Below, piece after piece: positions 5,826 through 11,514 of a stretch of 13,475 nt of DNA (positions are counted from its first letter, which is position 1; each line of letters begins with the position of its first letter). Source of the DNA: OMOG01 sp041485845 (lineage in GTDB: Bacteria; Acidobacteriota; Terriglobia; Bryobacterales; Bryobacteraceae). The position numbers and the translations under genes are program-made. The notes beneath the pieces are model-generated. The model worked only from the letters and a program-made list of their open reading frames with translations. It was not told the DNA's origin and did not search any database. The DNA lies in NCBI GenBank assembly GCA_041485845.1, contig JBGPKH010000189.1, forward strand, positions 1 to 13,475, given 5' to 3'.

Positions 5826-7229
5826 TTATCGTACGATAACGTCCCCACCCCCTGGCAGTCGCCTTTTCCAGTAAAAGTAAAAGGGCAAGCCCAAAAGAAT
5901 CAATGCGATTCCGAGCAGCGATTCGCGCGGCCGATCAAATGCCGTAGATAGTATTAAAACAAACGCTCCCAAAATGAAGAGTACCGGTACCAAAGGATAA
6001 CCCAGAGTGCGATAAGGCCTGTCTAATTCCGGCCGCTTTTTGCGCAGTACCAGTACCGCGGCCGCCGTCATTCCATACAGAATCCAACTGGCGAAGATCA
6101 CCAGGTTGAACAGGTCGTCGTACTTGCCCGACAGCACCAGCAGCGACGACCACAGGCACAGCACGAGGATCGACACTCCTGGCGTATGGTGTTGCGGATG
6201 AACGCGGCCGATCGCTGAAAAAAAGTACCCTTGCCGCGCGGCCGCATACGGCACACGCGAGCCCGTGAGAATCGAGCCGTTGAGAGCCGCGAAGATGCTG
6301 ATCATGGCGGCGATCGAGACCGCGCTCGCTCCCGGGGCGCCTAAGATCTTCTGCATCATATCCGCCGCGACCCGGGTTGCCGCAGCCACCTCCTGCGGCA
6401 ACAACACGTGAAAATAAGCGCTGTTGGCCAGCAAATAAATGGCGATTACCGCCAGGGTTCCGCCAATCAGCGCGCGCGGCAGGTTCTTTTGAGGATCCCG
6501 AATCTCCGAGGCCACCATGCTGACGTTGTTCCATCCGTCATACGCCCACAGCGCCGCCACCAGCGCGGCGATGAACCCCGCGAAGGTCAGCGGACGGATG
6601 GCGCCCTGCCCCGCCGCGGCAGCCGCGGGTACATGCCCGAAACCCAGCCCGGCCACAATAATAAAAGCGATGAGCGCCACTTTGATGACCGTCACCACTA
6701 CCTGCACGTTTCCGCCGAGTTTGACGCCGTAGTAGTTCAACCATCCCAGCAGAAGGATCAGCACGATCCCGAGCAGTTGCCCATAGCGGATTTCGAGTGG
6801 TCCGCCGTGGGGACCAAGGGGAAGCGGCAGCACATAAAACACCGTGCTCAGAGGCGGAAAGAAATGCGCCAAATAAACAAAGAACGCGGTGGCCAGGGTC
6901 GCAATCGAACCGCTTTTTGCCACCCACATTTGCGTCCAGCTATACAGGAATCCCCACATGGGACCGTAGGCTTCGCGCAAATAGGCGTATTCTCCGCCGG
7001 CTTCCGGCAGCGCCGCCGCCAGTTCCGCATAGCTGAGCGCGCCGGCCAGCGAGAGCAACCCGCCGGCCACCCACACCACAAACACGATCTCCACTGTCCC
7101 CACCCGTTGGATCATGGTTGTAGGCACCAGGAAGATGCCGCTCCCGATCACTGTGCCGACCACGATCGACGCGGCCGCCCAGGGGCCCAAAACGCGCTTC
7201 AGTTCCGTGCGTGTGGTGGTCTTTTCCAT
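5826..7229 (-). CDS. APC-superfamily amino acid permease
   Basis: The protein has 467 residues and about twelve hydrophobic helices, the usual size and topology for amino acid transporters of the APC superfamily. Helix 1 has the substrate-binding GSGIF (29-33), preceded by WAAASIVVGTVI. The region ALWAYDGWNNVSMVASEIRDPQKNLPRA after helix 6 is the other family signature and is closest in feel to LAT/YfnA-type amino acid exchangers. The start at ATG 7229 has GGAGG ten bases upstream and places the first helix properly. An upstream TTG at 7292 would add 21 residues without family similarity. The C-terminus is basic and cytoplasmic. It should move neutral or cationic amino acids across the inner membrane; specificity cannot be read from the sequence. 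Confidence 0.92.
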   Translation of the reverse strand: MEKTTTRTELKRVLGPWAAASIVVGTVIGSGIFLVPTTMIQRVGTVEIVFVVWVAGGLLSLAGALSYAELAAALPEAGGEYAYLREAYGPMWGFLYSWTQMWVAKSGSIATLATAFFVYLAHFFPPLSTVFYVLPLPLGPHGGPLEIRYGQLLGIVLILLLGWLNYYGVKLGGNVQVVVTVIKVALIAFIIVAGLGFGHVPAAAAAGQGAIRPLTFAGFIAALVAALWAYDGWNNVSMVASEIRDPQKNLPRALIGGTLAVIAIYLLANSAYFHVLLPQEVAAATRVAADMMQKILGAPGASAVSIAAMISIFAALNGSILTGSRVPYAAARQGYFFSAIGRVHPQHHTPGVSILVLCLWSSLLVLSGKYDDLFNLVIFASWILYGMTAAAVLVLRKKRPELDRPYRTLGYPLVPVLFILGAFVLILSTAFDRPRESLLGIALILLGLPFYFYWKRRLPGGGDVIVR

Positions 7230-7269
7230 GTTCGATTCTGCCTCCCCTATCCCTTCCTGCATTCTGCAT

Positions 7270-7439
7270 GCCTGCCCCACCAAGGTCGCCAACGTTAATT
7301 TCCGGCAAATTCAACCGCCACCTGGACGGAAGGTTACCGGAAAGGCGCCCATGCTCACCACGGCGCTGCTCCAGATCACGCGGTGCGGTGCGGCGGGATT
7401 CGCGGCGGTCATATCGCGAGTCTAGCAGGTGGGGCAGGC
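7270..7439. repeat. 12-bp inverted repeats (GCCTGCCCCACC / GGTGGGGCAGGC)
   Basis: GCCTGCCCCACC at 7270-7281 and its exact inverse GGTGGGGCAGGC at 7428-7439 flank 146 bases. The right copy continues into a hairpin, GGCAGGC-CTTCA-GCCTGCC (7433-7451). Sequences of the type GTGGGGCAGGC-TTCAGCCTGC recur between genes in acidobacterial genomes as I remember them, so these look like dispersed REP-type elements rather than the ends of one transposon. No transposase is present. Confidence 0.6.
7311..7412 (-). CDS. possible 33-residue ORF, leaderless start
   Basis: The ORF reads MTAANPAAPHRVIWSSAVVS and onward to a TGA at 7313-7311. Its codons are GC-rich at third positions, like true genes here. On the minus strand a TAGACT hexamer (7424-7419) ends six bases before the ATG, the same layout as other starts in this window. 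I recognise no family. It may be the first part of a gene whose remainder was deleted, or chance. It lies between the two inverted REP-like copies and ahead of the permease gene. Confidence 0.3.
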   Translation of the reverse strand: MTAANPAAPHRVIWSSAVVSMGAFPVTFRPGGG

Positions 7440-7482
7440 CTTCAGCCTGCCGAAACCGCTATGATACGATGTCAGCGATTCG

Positions 7483-7851
7483 ATGTTCACCCTGCTGCAG
7501 GACCTTCGTTAAGGGCTCCGCGCATTTGCCAAAAACCCGGGATTCACGCTGGCGGCGCTGCTCTCCCTGGCCATCGGGATGGGCGCCAACACGCCGGTCT
7601 TCAGCGTTGCCGGCGCGCTCCTGCTGCGCCAAGCCGTGCTGACGGCGTCGGCCGGGCTGGCCATCGGAATCCCCATCTCCATCGCCGCGGCGCGCCTGGC
7701 CGCCGGCGCGATCCCGGACCTTCCGCCCGCGGGCGTAACCACCGGCGCCTTCGGTGTTGTGTCGATGCTTGCGGCCGGCCCGCTGGCCGCCTACGTGCCC
7801 GCGCGGCGCGCAGCGCGTGGTCGATCCCATGGAAGCGCCGCTTACGAGTGA
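7483..7851 (+). pseudogene. ADOP-type (MacB/FtsX-like) ABC permease with large internal deletion
   Basis: The start MFTLLQDLR is followed at once by TAA (7510-7512), where relatives have a Tyr codon. Reading on in frame gives GLRAFAKNPGFTLAALLSLA, IGMGANTPVFSVAGALLLR, the classic N-terminus of acidobacterial permease proteins. After that the sequence jumps to TASAGLAIGIPISIAAARLA and LAAYVPARRAAR, which is the C-terminal FtsX domain. Intact members have about 800 codons; only about 120 remain, so the two MacB core domains and most helices are gone. Near 7817 a one-base change disrupts the usual RVDPMEALRYE ending, which can be read as VDPMEA in another frame and Y-E-stop in the first. It is not functional as an exporter. 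A -10-like TGA TACGAT stands at 7462-7470. Confidence 0.88.
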
Positions 7852-7857
7852 CCTTGA

Positions 7858-7866
7858 TGCTATACT
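7858..7866 (+). promoter_or_regulatory. extended -10 promoter of the 7879 gene
   Basis: TGC TATACT is a strong extended -10 element, 12 bases before the ATG at 7879. It predicts a leader of only about five bases, and there is no ribosome binding site between the two. It directly follows the permease relic. Confidence 0.5.
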
Positions 7867-7878
7867 GCGACGATACGC

Positions 7879-8187
7879 ATGATGCTCAGAGTTTCGATTC
7901 CCGTGGAAGCGGGAAACGCCGCGATAGTCAACGGAACTTTGCCCGCCACGATCGGGCGGATCCTGGCTGACATGAAACCCGAAGCCGCCTACTTCGCCGA
8001 AGAAAATGGCGAGCGCACCGGGTACATCTTCTTCGACATGCAGGATTCGTCGCAGTTGCCGGCCATCGCCGAACCGTGGTTTCTGGCCTTCAAGGCCCAT
8101 CTCACGGTCCGCCCGGCGATGAATCAGTCCGATCTCGCCGCCGCCGGACCCGGTATTCAAAGCGCGGTCCAGAAGTACGCGAAGTAA
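7879..8187 (+). CDS. conserved-looking hypothetical protein, 102 residues
   Basis: I do not recognise a named family. The sequence is a compact soluble alpha/beta protein: strand LRVSIPVE, helix region around NAAIVNGTLPATIGRILADM, strand AAYFAE, strand GYIFFDM, helix LPAIAEPWFLAF, strand AHLTVRPA, and a C-terminal helix. The beta-alpha-beta-beta-alpha-beta order and length resemble small dimeric ferredoxin-like (alpha-beta barrel) proteins, but no catalytic residue can be named. There is no signal peptide or membrane segment. A second ATG follows immediately at 7882 and may be the true start. The promoter at 7858-7866 makes it a single-gene unit; the next gene converges on it. Confidence 0.75.
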   Translation: MMLRVSIPVEAGNAAIVNGTLPATIGRILADMKPEAAYFAEENGERTGYIFFDMQDSSQLPAIAEPWFLAFKAHLTVRPAMNQSDLAAAGPGIQSAVQKYAK

Positions 8188-8192
8188 CGCCG

Positions 8193-8268
8193 GCCGCCGG
8201 GCCGCGACCATGCCGCCGGGCCGCGACCATGCCGCCGAGCCGCGACCATGCCGCCGGGCCGCGACCAT
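8193..8268. repeat. four-copy 19-bp tandem repeat
   Basis: The unit GCCGCCGGGCCGCGACCAT occurs four times head to tail (8193, 8212, 8231 and 8250), with a single change (GGG to GAG) in the third copy. It lies five bases after one stop codon and about 47 bases before the stop of the converging gene, so it fills the convergent intergenic space. Each unit is rich in GGCC/GCCGGC and can fold back on itself. It could slow or end transcription from both sides, or be a variable-number repeat. Nothing indicates CRISPR: the units are contiguous without spacers. Confidence 0.92.
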
Positions 8269-8314
8269 AGGGAGCGGTTGTTACCACCCACCACGCGCCG
8301 TTTGCCGCCGCGCC

Positions 8315-8698
8315 CTACTTGCGGCCCCGTCCCTTGGCCTTGGCCTTGGCCTTGGCTTTTGGCGGCGCTGCCGCCGGCGCCGGTGGAGCATCCTCCACCG
8401 GATCGGCCGTTTCCGCCACTTCGTCCAATTCCGGGATGTCCACGGGATCCACGCCGGCAACCGCCTTCGCGTCCGTCGGATCGACCGTCTTCAACACTTC
8501 GTTGAACAGCGCGGCCTTCCGTGCATCCACTTTTGGCGGAGGCGCCTGCTCGTGACGGAAATCGTGATCGCTGTGGCAGGTGCGGCAACGGACCTTGGCG
8601 GGTTCCCGGTTGAGCACCGATACCACAGAGTGATTCATGATCCGCTTGCAGCGCACGCAAAAGTCGTCGATATCGTCACCCAGGCGGGGTTCGCGCAT
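8315..8698 (-). CDS. double-CxxC (zinc-ribbon-like) protein with Lys/Ala tail
   Basis: The protein has 127 residues. The start at ATG 8698 has AGGAGG six bases upstream, the best ribosome site in the window, which rules out the longer frame from 8848. Residues 14-17 (CVRC) and 38-41 (CRTC) form two CxxC pairs about 20 residues apart, the spacing of a zinc ribbon, followed by HSDHDFRHE that adds His. The middle (60-105) is acidic and Pro/Ala-rich. The end is AAPPKAKAKAKAKGRGRK, encoded by a run of six-base CCTTGG repeats on the plus strand. The layout suggests a nucleic-acid- or protein-binding zinc module with a basic flexible tail. No specific family is recognised. It lies ten bases after the preceding gene and is probably cotranscribed with it. 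Confidence 0.8.
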   Translation of the reverse strand: MREPRLGDDIDDFCVRCKRIMNHSVVSVLNREPAKVRCRTCHSDHDFRHEQAPPPKVDARKAALFNEVLKTVDPTDAKAVAGVDPVDIPELDEVAETADPVEDAPPAPAAAPPKAKAKAKAKGRGRK

Positions 8699-8708
8699 AG
8701 GGCTCCTC

Positions 8709-9041
8709 CTAACTGGCGGTGGACTGGCCGGCTGGCTCCGGCTCGGAATGGGGCGGCTCGCCGTGATGTCTCGGCTCCGGTAGCACCCACTCGGCGGGCT
8801 CGAAGCCGACATACTTGCAGATGCGCAAGTTGCCTGCTTCGGTCTCAAGCAGATCGCCCACTGCGAGCGGTTCGTTCGACTCGCGCAGAAGCCGCCACGC
8901 GTGGTACTCGTGCAGCGCCTCCACTTCTCCCCGCTGCTCGTAGTCTTTCGGCTTGAGGGCGGCGCAACCGGAGACGTGCGGAGCCTGGCGGAATTGTTGC
9001 CGAGGCGAATCCTTCATGCGGTAGATCCGATAGAGCGGCAT
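8709..9041 (-). CDS. hypothetical protein, 110 residues
   Basis: The start is ATG 9041 (MPLYRIYRMKDSPRQQFRQ); the longer upstream reading runs inside the patatin gene and is discarded. Residues 1-55 are rich in Arg, Tyr and Gln. The middle, RLLRESNEPLAVGDLLETEAG, followed by NLRICKYVGFEPAEW, looks like a small beta-rich domain. The tail from about 88 is Pro/His/Glu-rich and disordered. I recognise no family and see no signal peptide. It starts four bases after the patatin stop and ends ten bases before the zinc-ribbon start, so the three genes form a tight minus-strand cluster. It also has its own possible promoter inside the end of the patatin gene. Confidence 0.8.
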   Translation of the reverse strand: MPLYRIYRMKDSPRQQFRQAPHVSGCAALKPKDYEQRGEVEALHEYHAWRLLRESNEPLAVGDLLETEAGNLRICKYVGFEPAEWVLPEPRHHGEPPHSEPEPAGQSTAS

Positions 9042-9045
9042 CGCT

Positions 9046-9795
9046 CTACATTGTAATCGATTGGGCGGCCCGGTTCCCGTCCCGTTCGCCAAGCTCGATC
9101 CATCGCCCGATGTTGGACGCGGTCCACACGGCCGCGTCCTTGAGCGAACCGAGCGGAACCGAGGGCTCGATGCGGATGACCTCCAGCGCGGCGCTGGGAC
9201 CGGGCGGCCGCAGCACCTTGCGCAGCAGCCGAAACGGCAGCGTAGTGAGGGCGTTCACAGCGATCGCTCGCGTGGCCCCCATCTGCTCGGCGGCCCACAA
9301 CGGCAGCGCCCCCAGCAGGCCCCCGTCCACGTATCGCACGCCTGCGATCACAACCGGCGGAAATCCGAACGGAATCGAAGCGGTCGCCGCCAGGTACTGC
9401 CAGGTGATTTCCGCACCGCGTACCAGGCGCGGCCGCAGTCGCGGAACTTCCACCACGGTCAACGCGAACGGCGTGCGCGGCCGATAGCGGGAGAACAACC
9501 CGCGAGCCTTCTGGTGAAGAGCCCCGGGGAGCAGAACGCCGAACCGGTGCAGGCCGGGCTGCATGATCTTTGCCGTGAGCGGATCCATCCATTCGCGAAT
9601 CAGGTCGTCGGGAGTCGCGCCGCCCGCGATGGCCCATCCATTCCACGCCCCCGCCGAAGCCCCCACGATGAGATCCGGCTGGAAGCGCCCGCACAGCGCC
9701 TTCCAGACACCCACTTCCCAGGCGGCGTACATCCCACCGGCCGAGAGCACCAAAGCGGTGGTCACTCCTCCATGGTACGCCCGGTCGCGCTTCAT
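9046..9795 (-). CDS. patatin-like phospholipase
   Basis: The protein has 249 residues, short but complete for the bacterial patatin family of lipid acyl hydrolases. The oxyanion-hole region is LVLSAGGMYAAWEVGVWKAL near the N-terminus, the nucleophile elbow is VGASAGAW with Ser47, and the catalytic Asp is in YVDGGLLG (D157). Together they make the Ser-Asp dyad. The first Gly of the usual GGG oxyanion motif is replaced by Ala (SAGG). There is no signal peptide or transmembrane helix, so it is cytoplasmic or membrane-associated. The ATG at 9795 has no strong ribosome site. A GGAGG a little downstream sits too close to GTG 9765 to favour it, so the start is uncertain by about ten codons. No cyclase or sensor gene is nearby, which argues against a defence role. 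Confidence 0.93.
   Translation of the reverse strand: MKRDRAYHGGVTTALVLSAGGMYAAWEVGVWKALCGRFQPDLIVGASAGAWNGWAIAGGATPDDLIREWMDPLTAKIMQPGLHRFGVLLPGALHQKARGLFSRYRPRTPFALTVVEVPRLRPRLVRGAEITWQYLAATASIPFGFPPVVIAGVRYVDGGLLGALPLWAAEQMGATRAIAVNALTTLPFRLLRKVLRPPGPSAALEVIRIEPSVPLGSLKDAAVWTASNIGRWIELGERDGNRAAQSITM
9050..9055 (-). promoter_or_regulatory. -10 element inside the end of the patatin gene
   Basis: TACAAT on the minus strand (9055-9050) ends eight bases before the ATG at 9041 and overlaps the last codons of the patatin gene. If active it would give a nearly leaderless transcript of the 110-residue protein and the zinc-ribbon protein. Confidence 0.45.
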
Positions 9796-10103
9796 ACCCG
9801 TCTGGTAACCAGTTCATATCCGGCCAATCCGAGCCTGTTTTTCGAGGCAAGTCTGCAAAACCTTTTTCAGTTTGCGTCTGGTCACCTTTGAAACTGCGGA
9901 AACAGTTGGTGCTTCTCGCTCAGGGTTCCTGCCGAATTATGTCGAGCAAGCAAAGCCCCAAAGCGCTGTCATTGTTGCTCCAAAGCGATTGCCTCGGCTT
10001 TTTCTCGGCATAATCCGGAACTCGGCATAAGGCCGAATAAACGCCCTTCTCGTACAAGTGAAAAGCTCTGGAGGTGGGCCACCCGCGAGAAAGGAGACTC
10101 CCG
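9796..10103. other. divergent intergenic region with CTCGGCATAA motifs
   Basis: This 308-base stretch separates the divergent patatin and enolase-superfamily genes and holds no ORF that I can support. CTCGGCATAA occurs twice in direct orientation (10004-10013 and 10021-10030). A third near copy, CTCGACATAA, occurs inverted at 9946-9937. The inverted copy and the first direct copy extend to 13 of 15 matching bases. Such spacing in a shared promoter region fits operator sites of a regulator, but the regulator is unknown. No tRNA-like or other RNA fold is apparent. Confidence 0.5.
9802..9812. promoter_or_regulatory. 11-bp dyad just upstream of the patatin gene
   Basis: CTGGTAACCAG is a perfect inverted repeat around a central base, seven bases before the patatin start codon. 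GTCTGGTAACC (9800-9810) recurs with one change as GTCTGGTCACC at 9876-9886. A repressor site is possible; there is no direct support. Confidence 0.3.
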
Positions 10104-10226
10104 ATGCGCCCAGTCCGGCGCCAATATCGGATTTTCCACTCGCCCGCTTATCTTAACGCCTATGACGGGTACAAAGGAGTACCCCTTACCGCCGGATCGC
10201 GCTTTGATAAACTGACCTCGTCATGA
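10104..10226 (+). CDS. possible 40-residue leader ORF coupled to the next gene
   Basis: From ATG 10104 the frame runs 40 codons (MRPVRRQYRIFHSPAYLNAY, then DGYKGVPLTAGSRFDKLTSS) to a TGA that overlaps the next start as ATGA. AAGGAG stands seven bases before the ATG, which is ideal spacing and better than the site of the following gene, which has none. The peptide is basic and Tyr-rich, with no signal or membrane segment. Third-position GC is about 56%, lower than in clear genes here, so coding is not proved. It may serve as a leader whose translation brings ribosomes to the enzyme gene. No family is recognised. Against it, a -10-like element at 10208 could start a separate transcript. Confidence 0.45.
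   Translation: MRPVRRQYRIFHSPAYLNAYDGYKGVPLTAGSRFDKLTSS
10208..10213 (+). promoter_or_regulatory. -10-like hexamer before the enolase-superfamily gene
   Basis: TAAACT, preceded by TTTGA, ends nine bases before the ATG at 10223. No ribosome site lies between, so a leaderless transcript is one way the gene could be expressed; coupling to the 40-residue ORF is the other. Confidence 0.35.
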
Positions 10227-11461
10227 CTCGCCGCAACCTGCTCCAAACCGCGATGCTGGCCACTCCCGCCTCTCTTCTGGCGGACACCCCTCCCGCCGAC
10301 CGGCCCGCCGCGGCCAAACCCCTCAAGATTACGAAGGTCGAAGTCCTGCACCTGGAAAAGCCCCTGAAAGATCGCTTCTGGATGGCGAACTCTCCCATTG
10401 GCGGTTTCCAGCCGAAGGCCTCGCGCCTCATCGTCACCATCCACACCGACGCCGGCATCTCGGGACACGGCGAGGGCTCGGGTGGCGGCGCCGACCTCTT
10501 CCGCAGAGGCTTCGCCGATCTGGTGATCGGTGAGGACCCATTCATGGTCGGCAAGATCTGGGAGAAGATGTTTGCCGTCACCTACGGCCGCGAGCCGTCG
10601 ACGCGCGGCTGGTCTCAGGCCGGCGTAATTGCCGCGATGGCGCCCATCGACGCCGCCATCTACGACATCATGGCCAAATCCGCCGGCCTTCCCGTCTACA
10701 AATTTCTAGGCGGCTATCGCGATTCGGTCCCGGTGTACGTCACGGGCGGCTACTACCGCGAAGGCCAAGGCATACCGGATTTGGTTGCCGAGATCCGCGG
10801 CTATGTGGACCAGGGCTTCAACGCGATCAAGCTCAAGGTCGGCGGCATCAGCGGCGGCTTTTCGGTGGACGACGACTACAACCGCGTCAAGGCCGTTCGC
10901 GACGCTGTCGGGCCGAAGGTGAGGTTGATGCTGGACGCGAACCAGGGCTGGGACGTGCCGACCGCCATCCGCGCATCCAATCGTATGTACGAACTGGACA
11001 TCACCTGGCTGGAGGAGCCCCTGCACTGGTACGACGATGTCGAACCCCTCAAGCAGGTCAAGCTGAACACCCGTATTCCGCTGGCTTCGGGCGAGCACGA
11101 GCTGACGCGATGGAGCGCGCGCCGGCTGATGGAGACCGGCGCCATCGACGTGATGCAGTTTGACTGCAACGCGCACGCGGGAATCACCGAGTGGCGCAAG
11201 ATCGCCGGCATGGCGTCGATGTCGTACATCAAGATGGCGCCTCACCACGAACCGGTGCTCCACGGTCACTTGCTCGCATCCATCCCCAACGGCTACATTC
11301 TGGAATCGTTCGCCAACCCCGGCCGCGACCCCTTCTGGTTCGAGATCTACGATCGCAAGCCGCGCATCGAGAAGAGCGTTCTGTACCTCGATAGCACTCC
11401 GGGTTTCGGCGTCGAGTTCAATCCAAAGGCCCTCCAGCAGTACGGCACGAAGGTGCTGTAG
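10223..11461 (+). CDS. enolase-superfamily (mandelate racemase/muconate lactonizing-like) enzyme, Tat-exported
   Basis: The protein has 412 residues. The N-terminus MTRRNLLQTAMLATPASLLA has a twin-arginine (TRRNLL) export pattern and a likely cleavage site near residue 21, unusual for a superfamily that is mostly cytoplasmic. The N-terminal capping domain (about 35-160) is followed by the TIM barrel with the family motifs: IKLKVGG (Lys-x-Lys base), LMLDANQGWD (first metal Asp), WLEEPLHW (metal Glu), ASGEHE (metal Glu) and MAPHHEP (general acid/base His). These enzymes abstract the proton next to a carboxylate and catalyse dehydration or racemisation of sugar acids and similar substrates. Three Mg ligands and both base positions are present, so activity is likely; the substrate is not readable. 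It probably acts on sugar acids in the periplasm. It is followed by sppA with a 53-base gap. Confidence 0.92.
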   Translation: MTRRNLLQTAMLATPASLLADTPPADRPAAAKPLKITKVEVLHLEKPLKDRFWMANSPIGGFQPKASRLIVTIHTDAGISGHGEGSGGGADLFRRGFADLVIGEDPFMVGKIWEKMFAVTYGREPSTRGWSQAGVIAAMAPIDAAIYDIMAKSAGLPVYKFLGGYRDSVPVYVTGGYYREGQGIPDLVAEIRGYVDQGFNAIKLKVGGISGGFSVDDDYNRVKAVRDAVGPKVRLMLDANQGWDVPTAIRASNRMYELDITWLEEPLHWYDDVEPLKQVKLNTRIPLASGEHELTRWSARRLMETGAIDVMQFDCNAHAGITEWRKIAGMASMSYIKMAPHHEPVLHGHLLASIPNGYILESFANPGRDPFWFEIYDRKPRIEKSVLYLDSTPGFGVEFNPKALQQYGTKVL

Positions 11462-11493
11462 TAGCCAGTCGCCAGCGATCCGATGATAGATCC

Positions 11494-11499
11494 TATGCT
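11494..11499 (+). promoter_or_regulatory. possible -10 element of sppA
   Basis: TATGCT ends 15 bases before the ATG at 11515, and GGAG at 11506-11509 is a good ribosome site five bases before it. The predicted transcript would start near or just inside the GGAG, so the promoter call is weaker than the ribosome site. Confidence 0.3.
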
Positions 11500-11514
11500 A
11501 CTTTCGGAGTAGCT

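Noticed and set aside
8193..8268. CRISPR array
   Set aside because: The 19-bp units are directly adjacent with no spacers and no cas genes are present.
8210..8956. Plus-strand ORF running from the 19-bp repeats through the zinc-ribbon gene
   Set aside because: It is formed by translating the tandem repeat and the reverse of a gene with a strong AGGAGG start; no domain is present.
9046..9795. Patatin as a CBASS-type or other anti-phage effector
   Set aside because: No cyclic-nucleotide synthase, sensor, ubiquitin-like or nuclease partner lies within the window; the neighbours are unknown small proteins.
9061..9891. 276-codon plus-strand ORF across the patatin gene
   Set aside because: It is antisense to a gene with intact GASAG and DGG motifs, and its translation is basic and repetitive.
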